A stretch of DNA of 64,000 bases from Malaya genurostris (Eukaryota; Arthropoda; Insecta; Diptera; Culicidae). Made by a program: the position numbers and the translations under genes. The notes beneath the pieces were generated by a model. The model was not told the origin of the DNA. It was given only the letters and a program-made list of their open reading frames with translations, and ran no database searches. Below are positions 1 through 13,340 of this stretch, piece after piece. The stretch spans positions 301,307,656 to 301,371,655 of the forward strand of contig NC_080572.1 of NCBI RefSeq assembly GCF_030247185.1, read 5' to 3'. Numbering within the stretch: position 1 is the first letter of the stretch; each line of letters starts with the position of its first letter.

Positions 1-420
1 ACTGCTAAAAAACGGCTTGAAAACTGTGTGAAAAATTGCTCGAAAACAGCTTATAACTTGCACGAAAACTAATTGAAAACTGCTCGAAAAATTGCAATAA
101 TAACTGCTCTGAAACTGATCAACAGCTTGTTCAACTAACTGCTCGAAAACTGCTCAAAACACTGCTTGAAAAACCGCTCAAAAATTGCACATCAAACTGC
201 TTGAAAGGTTGCTTTAAAATTTGCTTAAAAGCTGCTCGAAAACCGTTCTAATACTGCACAACAAACTGTTCGAAAACTTCTAAAAATTGCTTGAAAACTG
301 AAAAAACTGCTCGAAAACATTTTAAGAAACTGCTTTAAAACAACTCTAAAAACTGCTTAAAAACTTTTCGAAAACTTATTCAAAAATTGCTCGAAAACTG
401 TGCGAAGTTACGAGTTTTTG
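1..420. repeat. Degenerate short tandem repeat (CTGCTCGAAAA-like)
   Basis: The first 420 bases are a run of diverged units built on CTGCTCGAAAA and ACTGCTTGAAAAC, spaced about 11 to 20 bases apart with many substitutions and small indels. No open frame crosses it. It reads as an old satellite that has decayed, and its left edge lies outside the window. Confidence 0.7.
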
Positions 421-1454
421 TTACGTACGTTAATATGATATAGCGAAATTAAATGGATTTTGTTTCTTTAATGCGATTTAGTTCAATTCACTAATCGTCC
501 AGAAAAATATTTTTTGAGATTTCATTTCGAAAGTTTTATATAAACAAGTGCTGAACGAGTATTTCAGATATTTGACACTGCAAATTTTCACTTAACAAAC
601 CTTTTTACATGAAAATCTGGTTTTGTCAGCTGAACTAATCAACCACCAAACGAATACACATTCCTGCTGGATAATGATATGATAGAAAGTTCATTATATG
701 ATACAGCCAAGGTATGGGTTTGAAACTCCTTCAGATAATATGTTTAGTATGTTGTGCCCCCTATTGGGATCTCGTTGGACATACAAACATCAAACCAAAC
801 ATTAAAATAAGTCCATTATGAAGATTTATTGATTCGATAAGTATCGCGCAATAGATACGTGTTACCTTACATGATTCACCATATTGAAAATGGCAATAAG
901 GGACGCGGATGAATTGAGCTCACCATCTTTTATTTAAGAGATTTGGAAAAATTCTGAAAACTAACAATCGCTAGTACTAGATAAGATAAGCTTTCACCTA
1001 TATTAAACATTTGCAACGAATGCTAAATTCGAAATATTCTCACTTGTCTTGATCAATTTAGTAGACTGTAAAAATGATTAATCTTTTTAAATTGCGAATG
1101 ATTCTGCACTGCGATAAAACTTTGCACGCGATTAAGCTAATTGGATGAAATATAATAAAACTTTCTGCTTGAGCTCGGCGCTGCAACAGCTGGTTGTAGA
1201 ACAAATCTTAGAACGGCAATTGTACTTAATTTAGCACTCCTTCCCTGCTACATTCGTTTCTGCATTTTCCCAATCCGCATTTCCGCACTGCAAGCACGCG
1301 AAAATCTCCTCCCACGAAGAAACATAAGAAACAACTGTTATCAAACTGCCATTAAAACTGCTTCTTTCATTCGGACCTTTTATACCAACAAAAAAAAATT
1401 TCCTATTCCGAAAATCCCGCACACACACAAACACAAAAAAAATCAAACTATCAG
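421..1454. other. Non-coding flank upstream of the first exon
   Basis: AT-rich sequence without a recognisable gene or transposon. The plus frame used by the next exon is open from about 1156 but contains no ATG, which is why the exon is placed after a splice acceptor rather than at a start codon. I see no convincing promoter. Confidence 0.4.
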
Positions 1455-2093
1455 AGGAACTTCCGGTTTTGATAATTCTGGACGTGGTTATTATTTTGCA
1501 AGTCGCCCACCAAGTTCAGCACCACCATCATCTGCACCCGGCGCACCGCACCACCAGCAATATCCGTCACCTCCCTCGTCACCATCATCGTCATCTACCT
1601 CCTCGCACTACCACCAGTCCGGCTATCCGGGTGCAGCTGGTCCGACGGGGCCAGCCGGAACGTACACAAGTCAACCTATAGGAATTTACCACAGCAGTGG
1701 ACCGGATCGACCGGATTCGTACGGTGGCAATCGGCCGTGCTGTGCTGAGTGCTGTTCGTCGTCGAGCCCCGGTCGGTATCCTCCGGGACCTGCCGGTCCA
1801 ACCGGTACCGGTGCCGGTTACAATCAACCTTACCACCACCAACAACAACAACAACCACCACCGCAACCCTCGGTGTCGCAGTACGGTGGCGAACGACCCG
1901 ATCATGGCCGACCAGGGGCATGGAATTATCTGAGTGGGGGTAGTGCCAGTGCTGCCAGCGGCGGCGGTGGTGGACAGGATTATCATCAGGCTTCATCGGC
2001 TGCCGGCGGATCCTCGTACGCACAGCAATCCAACCAGGACTATGGCAATCGAGGCGGATATCGACGGCCCGGAGGAGACGATCGACAACAAAA
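1455..2093 (+). CDS. Internal exon, Gly/Ser/Pro/Gln-rich low-complexity protein
   Basis: This exon encodes about 213 residues of disordered sequence: Pro/Ser stretches, a poly-Gln run (QQQQQPPPQP), a Cys-rich patch (CCAECC), collagen-like GPTGPAG and GPAGPTG, a Gly run, and a Tyr/Gly/Asn/Arg-rich end (YGNRGGYRRPGG). The frame is open with strong compositional bias and no ATG, and begins after a possible TATCAG acceptor with a weak pyrimidine tract. It ends at a strong donor (GTAAGTAG) in phase 2. The composition resembles tails of RNA-binding or extracellular proteins, but I recognise no domain and assign no function. Its best downstream partner is the exon at 37354, whose phase and style match. 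Codon use is GC-richer than the surroundings, which supports real coding. Confidence 0.65.
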
Positions 2094-2834
2094 GTAAGTA
2101 GTAGTTTTAATTTTCTTCAAATTGGTTTATTGGTTCAGTGTGGCTAGGTTTTACGTTTCGCGTTGAGTTCTGCATTAAGTTAAGAGGATTTTTCCTGCAA
2201 ACACAATCCATTAGCCGGAACTATTAAACCCAACAATTGAACGTCGATTGAATTCAATGCAGACCGAGAAAGAGTTTATCAATTTCATGCATACCTGACA
2301 GATCCACGCCAAATCGATATACCAACCCACCAACCCGGTTTAGCGGAGAACTTTCCTGCGGTACATGGCTTTTGGGAACTGAAACGTCACTCAGTTGCAA
2401 ATGGAAGAAAATGTGCCTTTACCAGCAGGAAAGTGCTTTTTTGTGCCGGTGGATAATAGCGTCGGTGCTGTTCCGTAACAATGCATCATCGTGCTCCCAA
2501 GAGGACGAGGATGATCGCCTAGCGTGAGAAAATTTTCGTTGCACTCTGCAGTAATACGGCAATGCGTAAAGGGTGGCCCGGTGAAAAAAAGACGGCAAAC
2601 TGAGTTTTTTCCCGTTTGGGTGGAAAGGTTATTTCTTTATTGGCCGAGTATTCTGTGCGTTATTTGAATTCCACGTTATTTTGAATTCATCGCCTAAAAA
2701 TGAAGGTTTTTCAATTCTATTGGATTTTAGTACAAATAATAAAATACAAAATCTAACTACGTTCTTAAGTAGTATCTAGGACCATTTCGGAAATATTCTG
2801 AGATCTCGACTTCTAATTTTTCTAAAGAAAAAAT
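2094..2834. other. No recognisable feature
   Basis: The first 740 bases after the splice donor show no long open frame, no transposon protein and no clear repeat. Confidence 0.4.
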
Positions 2835-3160
2835 CTTTTTTAATCCACCTAGTGGTGTCATTACCTTTCTCTTATCTATCTATATAAAAATGCAGAGACC
2901 AATCTTTGTAATCGCATCACGTAAGAACAGATGGACGGATTTACATGATTTTTTTTGTTTGATCAGTTTATACTCTCACCGGGTTCGTACATCAAAAAAA
3001 TTAGGAAAACTTGTCGGAAAAGTGGGGATAATCCATAAAGTTGTTTTGTATGAAGAATGGAATTTTCCATCGAAAAAGTCGCCAATGATTGCTAGATCAT
3101 CGATAGTTTTTGGCGCACAACGAGTTCCAACGAGTTTGGTTCGGTCGTCGAAGTAAAGAA
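2835..3160 (-). repeat. Terminus of the composite dispersed repeat plus unclassified repeat
   Basis: Bases 2840-2872 (TTAATCCACCTAGTGGTGTC followed by ATTACCTTTCTC) are the reverse complement of the right end of the 1.6-kb repeat ending near 50665. Directly after it comes a TATCTATATAAAAATG-type start followed by an 88-codon frame that looks like a dispersed repeat end rather than a gene. Confidence 0.5.
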
Positions 3161-3554
3161 TACTAGATCGTTGAAGAAGGATCGTTTGGCGTCAGTCGGT
3201 GTTGAACAGTCGTTCGCACCGCACGCTTATAGCTCTTGGCTCCTGGAAATTTTTTCTGGCTACCTAGAGTTTCATTGATTCAAGGCTTCAGTGTTTTTCA
3301 AGGCTACCTGAATCACTAACAGTCTTTTTAAAGACTAACAATTAGTCAGAGTTTATCAAGGTTATACAAAGAGTGATATTAGAGAGACTAAGAAATTAAT
3401 CAGCCTTTTTAAGACTAGCTATTCAAAGAACTATTCTTCGAACTAGTCAGTCTTTATTAAGACTACCACAAAATCAGTCTTTATCAAGACTTTTCCAAAC
3501 TTTTCGAAGACTAATTTAGCCTAGTTAATTTAATTTCAAATTTCATTCATTTCA

Positions 3555-4698
3555 AAAATACCTGCGTCCAACCGGAAAGGCAACAAGCCTAAAGCTAAAA
3601 ATAATTCAATACGGAATAAATCACAATCCGTTATTCAACATTTTTCTAATAACATTCACGATCTTATAGAATCTGAATGTAAAAATAAAAGACAACGGAC
3701 GGATTTCCCTTCCGTTGATCCTATGCCGTCTAACAATATTTACGAGATTCTTCCTGAATCCGATTGTAGCGACATAGAAGAAAATTCTTCAAAAATTCCC
3801 AAAATGGACGCTTGTCGTTCTGGGAAGAAACAACAATCTATGCCACCAGTGACGGTGATGATTTCCGACTTCAAAGCATTCCGTACTGAGCTTTCTACTT
3901 TTCTCCCGGAAGTAAAAGTCTAATTTCAAATCGGACGAAGAGGAGAATGTCGAGTCTTGGTTGATGGATTGGAAGATGGCGAACGTCTTATTCGATATTT
4001 GTTCGAGAAACTTCATAAATTTTATTCATTTGATATAAAATCAGACAGACCCTTCAAGGCTGTCTTGAAAGGCTTATCAAATGATCAAAGTACTGATGAA
4101 ATTAAAAATTGAATAAAAGAATTGCTTGGTTTTGCCCCTTCCCAAGTAATACTTATGAAAAAAAGAGCGAATGGTACTTCTAAACCACGCTCTGTAATTT
4201 CCCATGAACTTTACCTAATACGCTTCAATCGAAGTGATATAAACAATTTGAAAACTTTAGCAAAAAGAACGTTTCATTTCCCACATTAAAATCCATTTGG
4301 AACATTATAAACGACATAATCGTATTGCAAACTTAACGCAATGTCGTCGTTGCCAAGGTTTCGGCCATGGAACCAAAAATTGTCATATGAATATACGGTG
4401 TTTGAATTGTGGTAAATCGCATTCGAAAGACGTTTGTCCAATGAATGAAACCACTGATAAATTTTCATGTTCAAATTGCAATGGAAATCATAAATCCAAT
4501 TATTTGAAATGTCCTGTCAGGGAAAAAATTTTAAACGCTCGTTCGCTTAGACAACAAGTCAAATCAACGACCTTAAATTTACAGAACATACCTGAAAATC
4601 AAAAAACCGTTACAAATGCCACGCCTAATTCTTCTAAGGCACTGATTTCTTCGAATTTAAAACAAAAAAACAGGTACTCCTTCCAATTCGTCTTCTAA
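3555..4698 (+). pseudogene. Juan-like ORF1 (gag), broken
   Basis: Translation gives an acidic and basic N-terminal part, then VMISDFKAFRTEL, FQIGRRGECRVLVDGLEDG, the conserved FKAVLKGLSND and LLGFAPSQVILMKK blocks, and finally three zinc knuckles at 4335-4500 (CRRCQGFGHGTKNC, CLNCGKSHSKDVC, CSNCNGNHKSNYLKC). In LINEs this protein binds element RNA. Breaks: an in-frame TAA at 3921, a TGA near 4111 and a frameshift near 4290. The initiating ATG is not evident. Confidence 0.75.
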
Positions 4699-4799
4699 CA
4701 AAAACAATTTATTGACAGGTAGATCGACCTTGTCATCATCTTCTTCCAGTGTCAGTTATGCTAGTATAACAGGTAGAAATCTACCAATTAAATTATTTA

Positions 4800-5440
4800 A
4801 AGTCACATTTGTAGTGAACCGATTACACATGCTGACTTTGATCCAATTAGTTCTATATTCAACTATCATAGAGCTGATTGGTTGGATTACAGATCTCACA
4901 TTGATAATCATGTGGATCATGAAACTATTTTCGAAAATTCTGCGGACATCGACACAGCAATTGATAATTTGAATCATTACATCTCGCGATCCTGCTATGA
5001 AAAATTTAGTTAAGGATTTACAAAAAGAAATTAAACATAGATTTACTCTTTTGCGAAATGGAAATTTCGCTAAAGAAGTTGAACAAATTAAACCATATTC
5101 TAAACCTTTCTGGAAACTTTCTAAGGTTCTTAAGAAACCTCAGAAACCAATTCCTGCTCTCAAGGAAGGAAATCAAATACTTCTTACAAATGGCGAAAAA
5201 GCTCAAAAACTTGCTCAGCAGTTCGAGAGTGTCCACAATTTTAATTTGAACTTTGTGAGTCCTATTGAAAATGAAGTCTCACTGAAATATGAGCATATTT
5301 CAACCCAAGTGTTATCACAAGATGACATTATTGAGACGAATTTTGATGAAATTAAGTCAATTATTAGGAAACTTAAAAACATGAAGACTTCTTATTAAAA
5401 ATCTTCCCGATGTTGCATTGAGACTCCGTATAATGTTTCT
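4800..5440 (+). pseudogene. Juan-like ORF2 fragment (linker between endonuclease and RT)
   Basis: The segment reads FDPISSIFNYHRADWLDY, then a long helical linker (ILNLSGNF- or KPFWKLSKVL-type sequence depending on frame) and stops at the beginning of the RT domain with IIRKLKNMKT. About nine codons that normally follow are deleted, after which LIKNLPDVAL appears in another frame before similarity ends. No catalytic motif of the endonuclease or RT survives. Confidence 0.65.
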
Positions 5441-8400
5441 CTATCGTGTCCACTTTTCGTTTTATTTTGCTCCAATGCAAACGACCAGCAGCAGGAGGAC
5501 GCAATCGTTCTTGTTTGAAGCGAAACTCTCACGGCGAACGTCCAACAGCATATACGCTCACAGAAGAACTAGTTGTTGTTTTTCTGTGTTCGGGCTTGAG
5601 GAACGGAATTTCATGGTCGCCATTGACTGAAGCACCAGTTGAATAATGCCGCGTGTAGTTTCACTTTTTTGACGTAGATGGCGATCTGCGCACTCGATGT
5701 ATCTCCGCTTATGGATTTTCATAGCTGAAGCTAGTGTTTGAATTTTTTTTTTGCAATATTTCAACAATGTTTACATAGTAAACATGATAGTAATAACAAT
5801 CTTACACCTTCTTCCATTCGTTGTGTGAAAGAATTAGAGAAAATACTCAAAAAGAGAAAAAGTCATTAAGAAATCAAATCTGGATTAATCTCGTTACGCT
5901 TTCGTGTTGTGAAATTTTAAAAATGCACCCACGCGAGCATAGTAAAGAAAGACGTTGTCCTACGTCAAAAAGGTGGGAAGGTAATGTCAGAGACATAACT
6001 GTATGACGTGAAACGAATAAAACTTATATAATTTTTCCATATATCCGAATTTCGAAAATCGCACATACATTTTAATATTTGAGCGAAAGATACTATCAAA
6101 ATGCTGTACGGCATTTATTTCTGACATTAAGAAGGGCCAAACCAGTGAAAATATTGCGTATTTCTACGTATTTGTTTTGCGTGAAACACTTTGTGCGCTG
6201 ATTCGTTGGAGAGGTTGGAACTTTGCGTGCCTTATTTTGGCACTGAATTTCACCTCAATTCTCGTTCATACCAAACATTTTAGAAAACAGCAATTTTGAG
6301 TTTGTTGTGGTTATCTCTTATTACTGGATTATAAACTACGTAAATCCGTAGAATTTCAAGGGTTCACTGTGGGCGCTTAGGATTTGTGTTGCTAATAATT
6401 TCCATTTTTGTTGGTCGAACAGCAAAAATTTAGTAGCACCCGTACGAACTCATCTATTCGAGGGAGCATAACAGAGCACGTAAAAGGCATTCGGTCTGTT
6501 CCATGGTCTAGTATCAACTGAACTTGAAAACTATCTGAATCCATCAGCTAGATGACCTGCCTGGTTCACGGACAGGCACTTACTGAACTAAAAAATTAGA
6601 CCCAGAATATATTTATAGATTCCGTTTTGTGCGAAAGTTCGTATTGTACAGAACGCCGTGGTATTTGTTCATACATCACGCATAGACTTCCTATACCGAC
6701 CGAAGTAGAACTGCTGCTGAATGAATACAATGTGTAAAGCAACAATCAAAACCGTCGACCGTGTTAATGGTTTTAAGAGGATGACATCATTACGGCATGC
6801 TGTGATAAAAAATGACCTTGCAATATGTGCTTAAGTTGAATATTTTCGATTTGATTGGTAGTTAAATTAAGTTGATCCATCAATAAATAATTGAGTTGTA
6901 AACACCAATTGATTTTTACGAATATCGGTAAAATTTTTACTGATTTTCAAACGGCTAAAACTAGGGTAATTCGTTTAGTAAAAGTTTCATTTGCTGTATG
7001 TTCGGTAGAGTTGCACTGAACATCAATCTGTCATAATTATACTGACTTAATCATCATTCACTACTGTAGCTCGGTGAAGTTAACAAATAATCCGTAAATA
7101 AATGAACGTCATGAACTATTACTGTTCTTCGGAAAATTTCACTGAAACCCGTGAAATTGAGGGAACATAGTACTTACCATTCAACAATAATTTAAATTAA
7201 TATAACTATGATTCATGTCATTTATCATCATTGGTGGTAGCCTAAAGTACGTAATCACATGGCAATTGATAGAACTGAAATATAAATAATTAATTTAAAA
7301 TATAAATTAAAAATATAATTAATGAAAAACTTGCCTGCCATCAAGAAATATCAGAAATTGCAAAAAAATGAGCGTTTCACGAACAGACTAAGTTTTCACT
7401 TTATCGCTTCCAAAAATAAATCAATTTGACAGATATTATTCTCACTGAAGTATCCAGTAATGTTGGCTGAATTTCTTCATTACAATTAATAGATTCACTG
7501 ATAAGTGGCAAATTTTTTACTGAATGAATAAAAACAAATCACTTCAGTAAAATAAAAGCGAATGTTTCTAATATTTGTATAGGATTTACCGAAAGCCGAT
7601 GGTTTATTGACAATTGACGTAGAAATTTGGTGTGTATGCACTCAAATTTATGACAAAAAAGGTAAAAACAGGTGTCATGAATTTTCCTCTTTGATGCTTG
7701 TTTATACCAAACATTTGAGCAAACTTGCATTTTGAGTTATTTGTGACTATCGAATACTACTGAAAATTTTACCAGAAATTGCTGATCCAATGGCATGCAG
7801 AGTGGATAATGTTCAGCACTTAATCTGATTAAAAATACCTGGATACGTTAGAATAGGTCCAAAAATTCTATCGTCGATATTTCTAAATTGGCCTGCTTGT
7901 TACCGCACGGGCAAAAAATCCCGATTCTTGAAATGAGCAAAACGAGTCATGATTTGGGGAAAATAATATATTTTCATGTTATGATAATACACCATGATTA
8001 AAATTTCTCGGATCATGATCCATTCGGACTAATTTCTATGAAATTTAAATGAAACGCATTTGAAGCTGTTGGGTATAACTTCAGGCGTGTTCCTGCTACG
8101 ATGGTAATTTTTGCAACATAAATTCAGGCTTTATGTGTGATTTTTGCAACGATGGTTATTTTTGCAATATAAATTCAGTGAAAAGCTAGACGAACATCTT
8201 TCAAAATGAAAATATGAAATTAAAACGTGTTTACTTGCGTTCATTACTTAAGTTTTGTTTTGTGTTTCAGAATTTAAACACTTAAACGAACTGCATGAAA
8301 AAAACACGAGTGAATCAAACCTCTTAAATAGAAACTCTTATTCATAATATTTAGGCGCATCAATACAGCTTGTGTTGTTATATCTATGAAACAAATTAAT

Positions 8401-8863
8401 CAAAGTGGATGAACAGAATATTTGGCTGATTTTCGTAAGATGGTGTTCCAAATTCACAATCGAATTAAACGCTAGCTCTCGGAATATTATTCTAGCAACA
8501 ACGATCACATCAAATATGTAAGATTACATTCGAACAAAATGTAACATTGATGTTTGTCAAATGAAAAGCGTAGCCGTGCTTAGTCTCTTATGATGTCAAT
8601 TTTCGGTTCATTATCTTTATTTTTATGTTATGTTTAATTCTCTATCAGCCGGTGGGTAAAACATCACGATTATAAAATAACATGCTTCAGGGTCAAGTAA
8701 ACATTTTCAGTAGGTCTTGCTTTTCAATGTCTGTTTTTTGCTTTACCAATAATAATCTATCAATCTATCACATCATTTGAGGCAGAGGGTTCAAAATGCA
8801 TTCTTCAAGTAACGCATTTTCCAACCATGACTAATTTTCATGGGAGAAGAATTATTGCTCATG
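5441..8863. other. Intronic DNA, no gene recognised
   Basis: I found no coherent protein. A short dispersed repeat is present at 5930-6012 (own entry). Bases 6240-6330 and 7690-7760 share a diverged ACCAAACATTT..GCAATTTTGAGT block, so old repeats probably underlie much of this stretch. Confidence 0.4.
5930..6012 (+). repeat. Dispersed short repeat, copy 1
   Basis: Contains GTAAAGAAAGACGTTGTCC, a CTACGTCAAAAAGG block and GGTAATGTCAGAGACATAAC. The last block recurs at 22905-22932, and the first two recur in diverged form at 24228-24260. It contains no coding potential. Confidence 0.6.
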
Positions 8864-8929
8864 ATTTATTTTATTTTATTTATTGTTTGATTCCATCTGA
8901 CTGAAGTGTACATGAAATATTACCTAATA

Positions 8930-11730
8930 TTATATCGATGAACTATTTTTAATCCGTGTTATGAATCGGCAAGATAGTTCTCCGAATTCGAAAAACTCTT
9001 CGACAGATGTAAAAGTGCGGATCATTGATGTAAACGGTTCGTAAAGTCCAAAGCTAGTACGATGGAAGCTAGGTACAAGTAAGGATCCATGACGCAGAGA
9101 TCTGGATGGCACTCGGATGCATAACGATGACAATAGATTAGGGCTGTCGACTTCTTTATTCAAAAGCTTTGCAACAAATCCAGCCTGTTGGATACAACGA
9201 CGTCGTTGAAGAGTTTTCATATTTAGCAGCTTGCAGCGAGCATCATACGGTGGAAGATTTATCGGGTCACGCCAAGGAAGGTACCGCAGTGCATATCTGA
9301 TGAACTTTCGCTGCACGTTTTCCATCCTTAGGCTCCAGGTCAATTGATGAGGATGCCAAACAATTGAAGCATTCTCCAGTATTGGCCGAACGAGAGAGCA
9401 GTAGAGAGCTTTTAAACAGTACGGATCAGAAAAATGTTTTGATATCTTCGTGATAAACCCTAATTGTCGATTAGCTTTTGCAATTACTGTTTGGTACGAT
9501 GGTAGGACATAACCATGCATTTTGAAATGTTCACGGTCAGCTTGTTTCGATGACACCAGTCGACGAATTGATCTAATATTGATTGTTTAATCATCGGCAT
9601 ACGCTAATTTACATCCAGGCCTCAAAATTCGTAATATGTCGTTGAAATACAGAATGAACAGCAACGGACCTAGGTTGCTTCCTTGGGGTACTCCGGACGA
9701 GTTAGAGAAACTGGAGGATTTAGTTTTAACACGTAGAGTTCTGCAAGTCAAGTATGATCTCAGCCAATTAGTTAAACGCTCTGAAATCCCTAGTTTAGAT
9801 AACTTTGCAAGCAGAATATCATGGTCAATTGTATCGAAAGCCGCTTTAAGATCCGTATAAATTACGTCCACTTGCGCTCCGTGTTCTAAGTGTTCTAAAC
9901 AAGTTGTTCTGAATTGGAGAAGATTTGTGGTAACTGATCGTCCGGGCATAAAACCATGTTGATCGTTCGAAATATAGCATTTAGCTTTAGCAAGGAGAGC
10001 ATAGCTAACAATAATTTCAAAAATTTTGGATGCAGCTGAGAGACTCGTAATGTCACGATAATTTGCCACATTCCGTTTATAGGAGAAAACAAGGAGAAAC
10101 TCTTGAAAACAGGAACTATAAACGATTGTTTCCAAATCGCCGGGAATCGAGATTCAACAAGTGACTATTCATAAATTCTACACAATGGCTCGGCAAGAGC
10201 TTCAATATTACGGCGAAACACGACGGAAGGTATACCATCCGGACCAGGCGAGAACGTACTCCTAAGTTTCCGAGTGGCTTTCCTAACCATATCAAGTGTA
10301 ACATAGGATACATCAAAATCAACCAGGTTATCAGGAACATCCAATACAGCCAAGTCAATTTCACGCTTGGTAACGTAATGCGCGGCGAATATTGATGAGA
10401 AATGATTGGCAAACAATTCGCATTTCTCCGTACTTTTTGATGATTCAGTATCGTGTAAAAATATACTTGTTGGGACCGAAGAGCACTTTCTCGTTGAATT
10501 AACGTAGTTCCAGAACTTTTTGGGGTATCGTCTCAAATTAGTTTGCACACGTAAAACGTAGGATTTGTAGAGCGACGAATTCAAATTGCGATACTCATTG
10601 GATGATAAATGAAAGCTACGTTTATTCTCAGCAGAACGATGTCTACGTAACCGTCGCTGTGAGGCATTACGTTTTCGTTTCAATGATCGCAATAGTGATG
10701 TACTCCAAGCAGGAGAAATAATTGGCCGGCGAATCGGTACATGAGTGTTCATCCAGTTATTTAGCACAGCACAAAAAGTTTCAGCCGTTTCGTCAGTGTT
10801 CTTCCCACTAAATAAATTCACCCAATCAATTGCGGTTAGTGCAGTAAAAAGCATATCAAAATCGATTTTATTGTAATCCAACGGCATCTCGTCATCAACA
10901 GTGTCGTAATTCAAAAGCACTTCAGAAGCTGCAAGCGGAGTGCTTATCACCAACGGCGGATGATGACGATCAATTGATAGGAGCGGAGAGACGGAACACG
11001 TAATATCAACTGTCATATCCTGGGAACAAAAGATCAGGTCGAGTGTGCGATCTAAATGGTTGCGAATAGGATTCATCTGTCGTAGATTGAAAAAATCCAT
11101 ACTATCAACTAGTAACGAGGAAGCTGTTGGCAAGGAGGTAGAACTATTAGGTCGAAGTCCTTCGTCATCCAACCCCCAAGATAATCTGGGCCGGTTATAG
11201 TCACCACATATCAGGACGTTCTCAGAACCAAATTTGATTAGCTCGTTGACTGAATGAATATGTGCACTCATCACATTGACATCATTACTAATATCGGGGG
11301 GAATATAAATAGCACACAACAGCAGTCGCTTACGTCCCATTGACATCGACACGCACACTTGCTCAATGGTTTCTCCCATAGTAACGTTGACAAGTGAGCT
11401 GATAAAACGATTGTGTACAGCAACCAATACTCCACCAAACCGTGTTTTTTTTTTGCTGTTCCGATTGTTACGATCACAACGATGCACATTGTACGTCCCA
11501 CCAAATAGTTGCGATGAGTTTATTGCTGCATCGAGGCCAGTCTCGATCAAAATAATCACATCGAAATTGCTTTCAAGTGCGTTGCAATAAAATTCGTCGA
11601 TTTTACTCCGTAGTCCACGAACATTCCAAAGACGGCAATCATCACCAGCTGGAAACTGCGACGAAGAAGCATCATATCCGGAAATATTAGGAATAGTATA
11701 ATACTCGACTTTGGTGGAAACCCTAGGGTT
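8930..11730 (-). pseudogene. LINE ORF2: endonuclease plus reverse transcriptase, broken
   Basis: The endonuclease begins near 11625 (WNVRGLRSKIDEF, IETGLD), with GDYNRPRLSW and SIDRHHPPLV near its end. The RT shows FSPGPDGIPSVVF, HGFMPGRSV, DLKAAFDTIDHDIL, GVPQGSNLGPLLFILY and YADD (about 9590). The C-terminal part has QLGFITKISKHF, CLKALYCSLVRP, RKFIRYALRYLPW and SRSLRHGSLLVP. Breaks: TAG at 10165-10167, a frameshift near 10090, a deletion just after YADD, then a short piece (FVDWCHRNKLTVNISKC) in a third frame, and a second deletion before ANRQLGFI. This protein nicks target DNA and reverse-transcribes element RNA. This copy cannot. Confidence 0.85.
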
Positions 11731-11879
11731 TCCACCGTCAACAGAAAGCCGCCGAGAATAGTTATCATGGTTGGAGCAAACCCTAGAGTCTCCACCGTTC
11801 TCAGAAAGATGACCAATAGTGTAGTTAAATCGATTTAAATTAGTTACAGCTGAATGATATGGCTCGGTGTCCTTTGGTT

Positions 11880-12100
11880 TTTTGATAACTCGACAAATTC
11901 ACGGAACAATATTCCATCCGGCTAAACGGAAGCATCACGATGGATCAAGTCCAACTTTGAACGATACAAACGTCAGATTGGTCACATCTATATCCTTCGG
12001 CACTAAACGAATGATGTCGACCGGCACCGTTATCTTCAAGCAGCGAGAAACTATTTTTTGCATATCCTCCGTTTCATGATAAGTTAAAATGATTGGTTTC
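11880..12100 (-). pseudogene. LINE ORF1 C-terminal fragment
   Basis: Upstream of the endonuclease on the same strand the translation reads ITVPVDIIRLVPKDIDVT then LTFVSFKVGLDP, a pattern typical of the C-terminal domain of ORF1 in Jockey/CR1-type elements. The frame is interrupted by stops soon after. The N-terminal part is not confidently recognisable. A frame at 12295-12477 (IPKGPEEVARKL) may belong to it. Confidence 0.5.
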
Positions 12101-13340
12101 ATGATTTTCCAATCATAGCAGCAGTAACGGATTTCTTTCCGTGCGAAGAATAGAAATCAAAAGCTAATTGGTATTCAATATACACAAGTGAACATGGTGT
12201 GCAGCAGACGGAAAATGGCATCCACTTGTTGACGAATAAGCGTTCAAAATTATGACAGTAAAGAGTAGGGCATTTCAATGCCAAAAGGAAATAACTACTT
12301 CATGCTTGAAGAGAAGCCGTATTTGTAGAATAATTTTATATTTATTCTCTCCACATTAACGTCCATATGGAATATCAATGTATTTCGGAGTTTTCTGGCC
12401 ACCTCTTCTGGTCCTTTCGGAATCATAAAACGAGGAGTGATGTGATTTTGTTTTCTATCAGAAAATAAGTTTAACAAATTTAATTAAAATCCCTGAATGT
12501 CGCGTGAACTTTCAAGGAACGATGCTTTCGGAATTGAAAATCGGGGACAGGAATCATCGAAATTAGATCCTAACATTCGCTGAAGAATTTTGATACGGAA
12601 AATATACGTTGAGAAAATATCAAATTTCCGATTTTTCGAAGTCTATCAGAACCACACTGTTTCCTCTGTAAGGGGTTCACGACTGGTCGTTCAGTGCATC
12701 GTCGAAGATTGCCCCGTTAGCACCGGGAAATAGACCCGACGGTGAAAGTCTAGCTAACGTACAGGAAATAGTGGAAATAACATCATATTCAATTGCACGA
12801 CTGATGCTGATGCAGGCAAGGCACGCTTTAGCTTTTTATTTCCTCTTTCTCTCTCTCTCTGCCTATCTCGGGATGGGAAATGCTTTCGCCAACACCTGCG
12901 GGTTTTGTTCGTAAAAGTATTGCAGAAACAACTTGACTGAATGATCAGGACTCGATATTGAAAACATAATGTTAGATAAGTTTTCATGTGCGTTCAATGT
13001 GCAGTGAAACTTGTGTGGGTCGATTAGAAATTTCTCTCGTTTTTGTCTTGTCATTTAACGGTCACGTGCACTTAGAAAAACTGCGTGGGTAGATTTCCAG
13101 TGCTATAAGAATTTTGGTCCCAGTAGAAAATCCAAACTTTTAAAAAATTACTGAACATTATAAAAAGGTAATTTGTTTGCTATATTACGTGTTGAATATT
13201 ATATGGCGAACACTTCTATAGAGTACTCCTTGCAAATCAGGCTTCGAAAGTTTCATAGTGAGCGAAACTACATAGCCAATGAAGTATGATGCGGAAGATC
13301 CTCCGATGCAGGACAAAAAAGCCAATGCCACATTAAATAC
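12101..13340. other. No gene recognised; short (CT)n tract
   Basis: The only clear structure is a pyrimidine-rich CTTTCTCTCTCTCTCT tract near 12841-12861. Small frames on both strands lack recognisable content. Confidence 0.4.

Larger units (their letters stand above)
3175..5440 (+). mobile_element. Degenerate Juan-like (Jockey group) non-LTR retrotransposon
   Basis: A 5' leader of short repeated AAGACTA/CAGTC segments (about 3250-3530) leads into gag-like ORF1 with three zinc knuckles, then an ORF2 remnant. Most of the endonuclease is deleted between about 4700 and 4800, and the reverse transcriptase is cut off a few codons in. Family assignment rests on my recollection of Juan ORF1 style (FQIGRRGECRV, FKAVLKGLSND and LLGFAPSQV motifs), not on a search. 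No poly(A) or target duplication is visible, so the 3' end is truncated. Confidence 0.7.
8864..12100 (-). mobile_element. Degenerate Jockey-group non-LTR retrotransposon
   Basis: Reading on the minus strand from 12100: the end of an ORF1, an apurinic endonuclease, a reverse transcriptase with YADD, and the typical LINE C-terminal region, then a tail of AATAAA/AAATA repeats at 8864-8886. The order is intact, but the coding is broken by a stop, a frameshift and two internal deletions. The clade within the Jockey/CR1/I assemblage is unresolved. There is no RNase H domain. Confidence 0.8.
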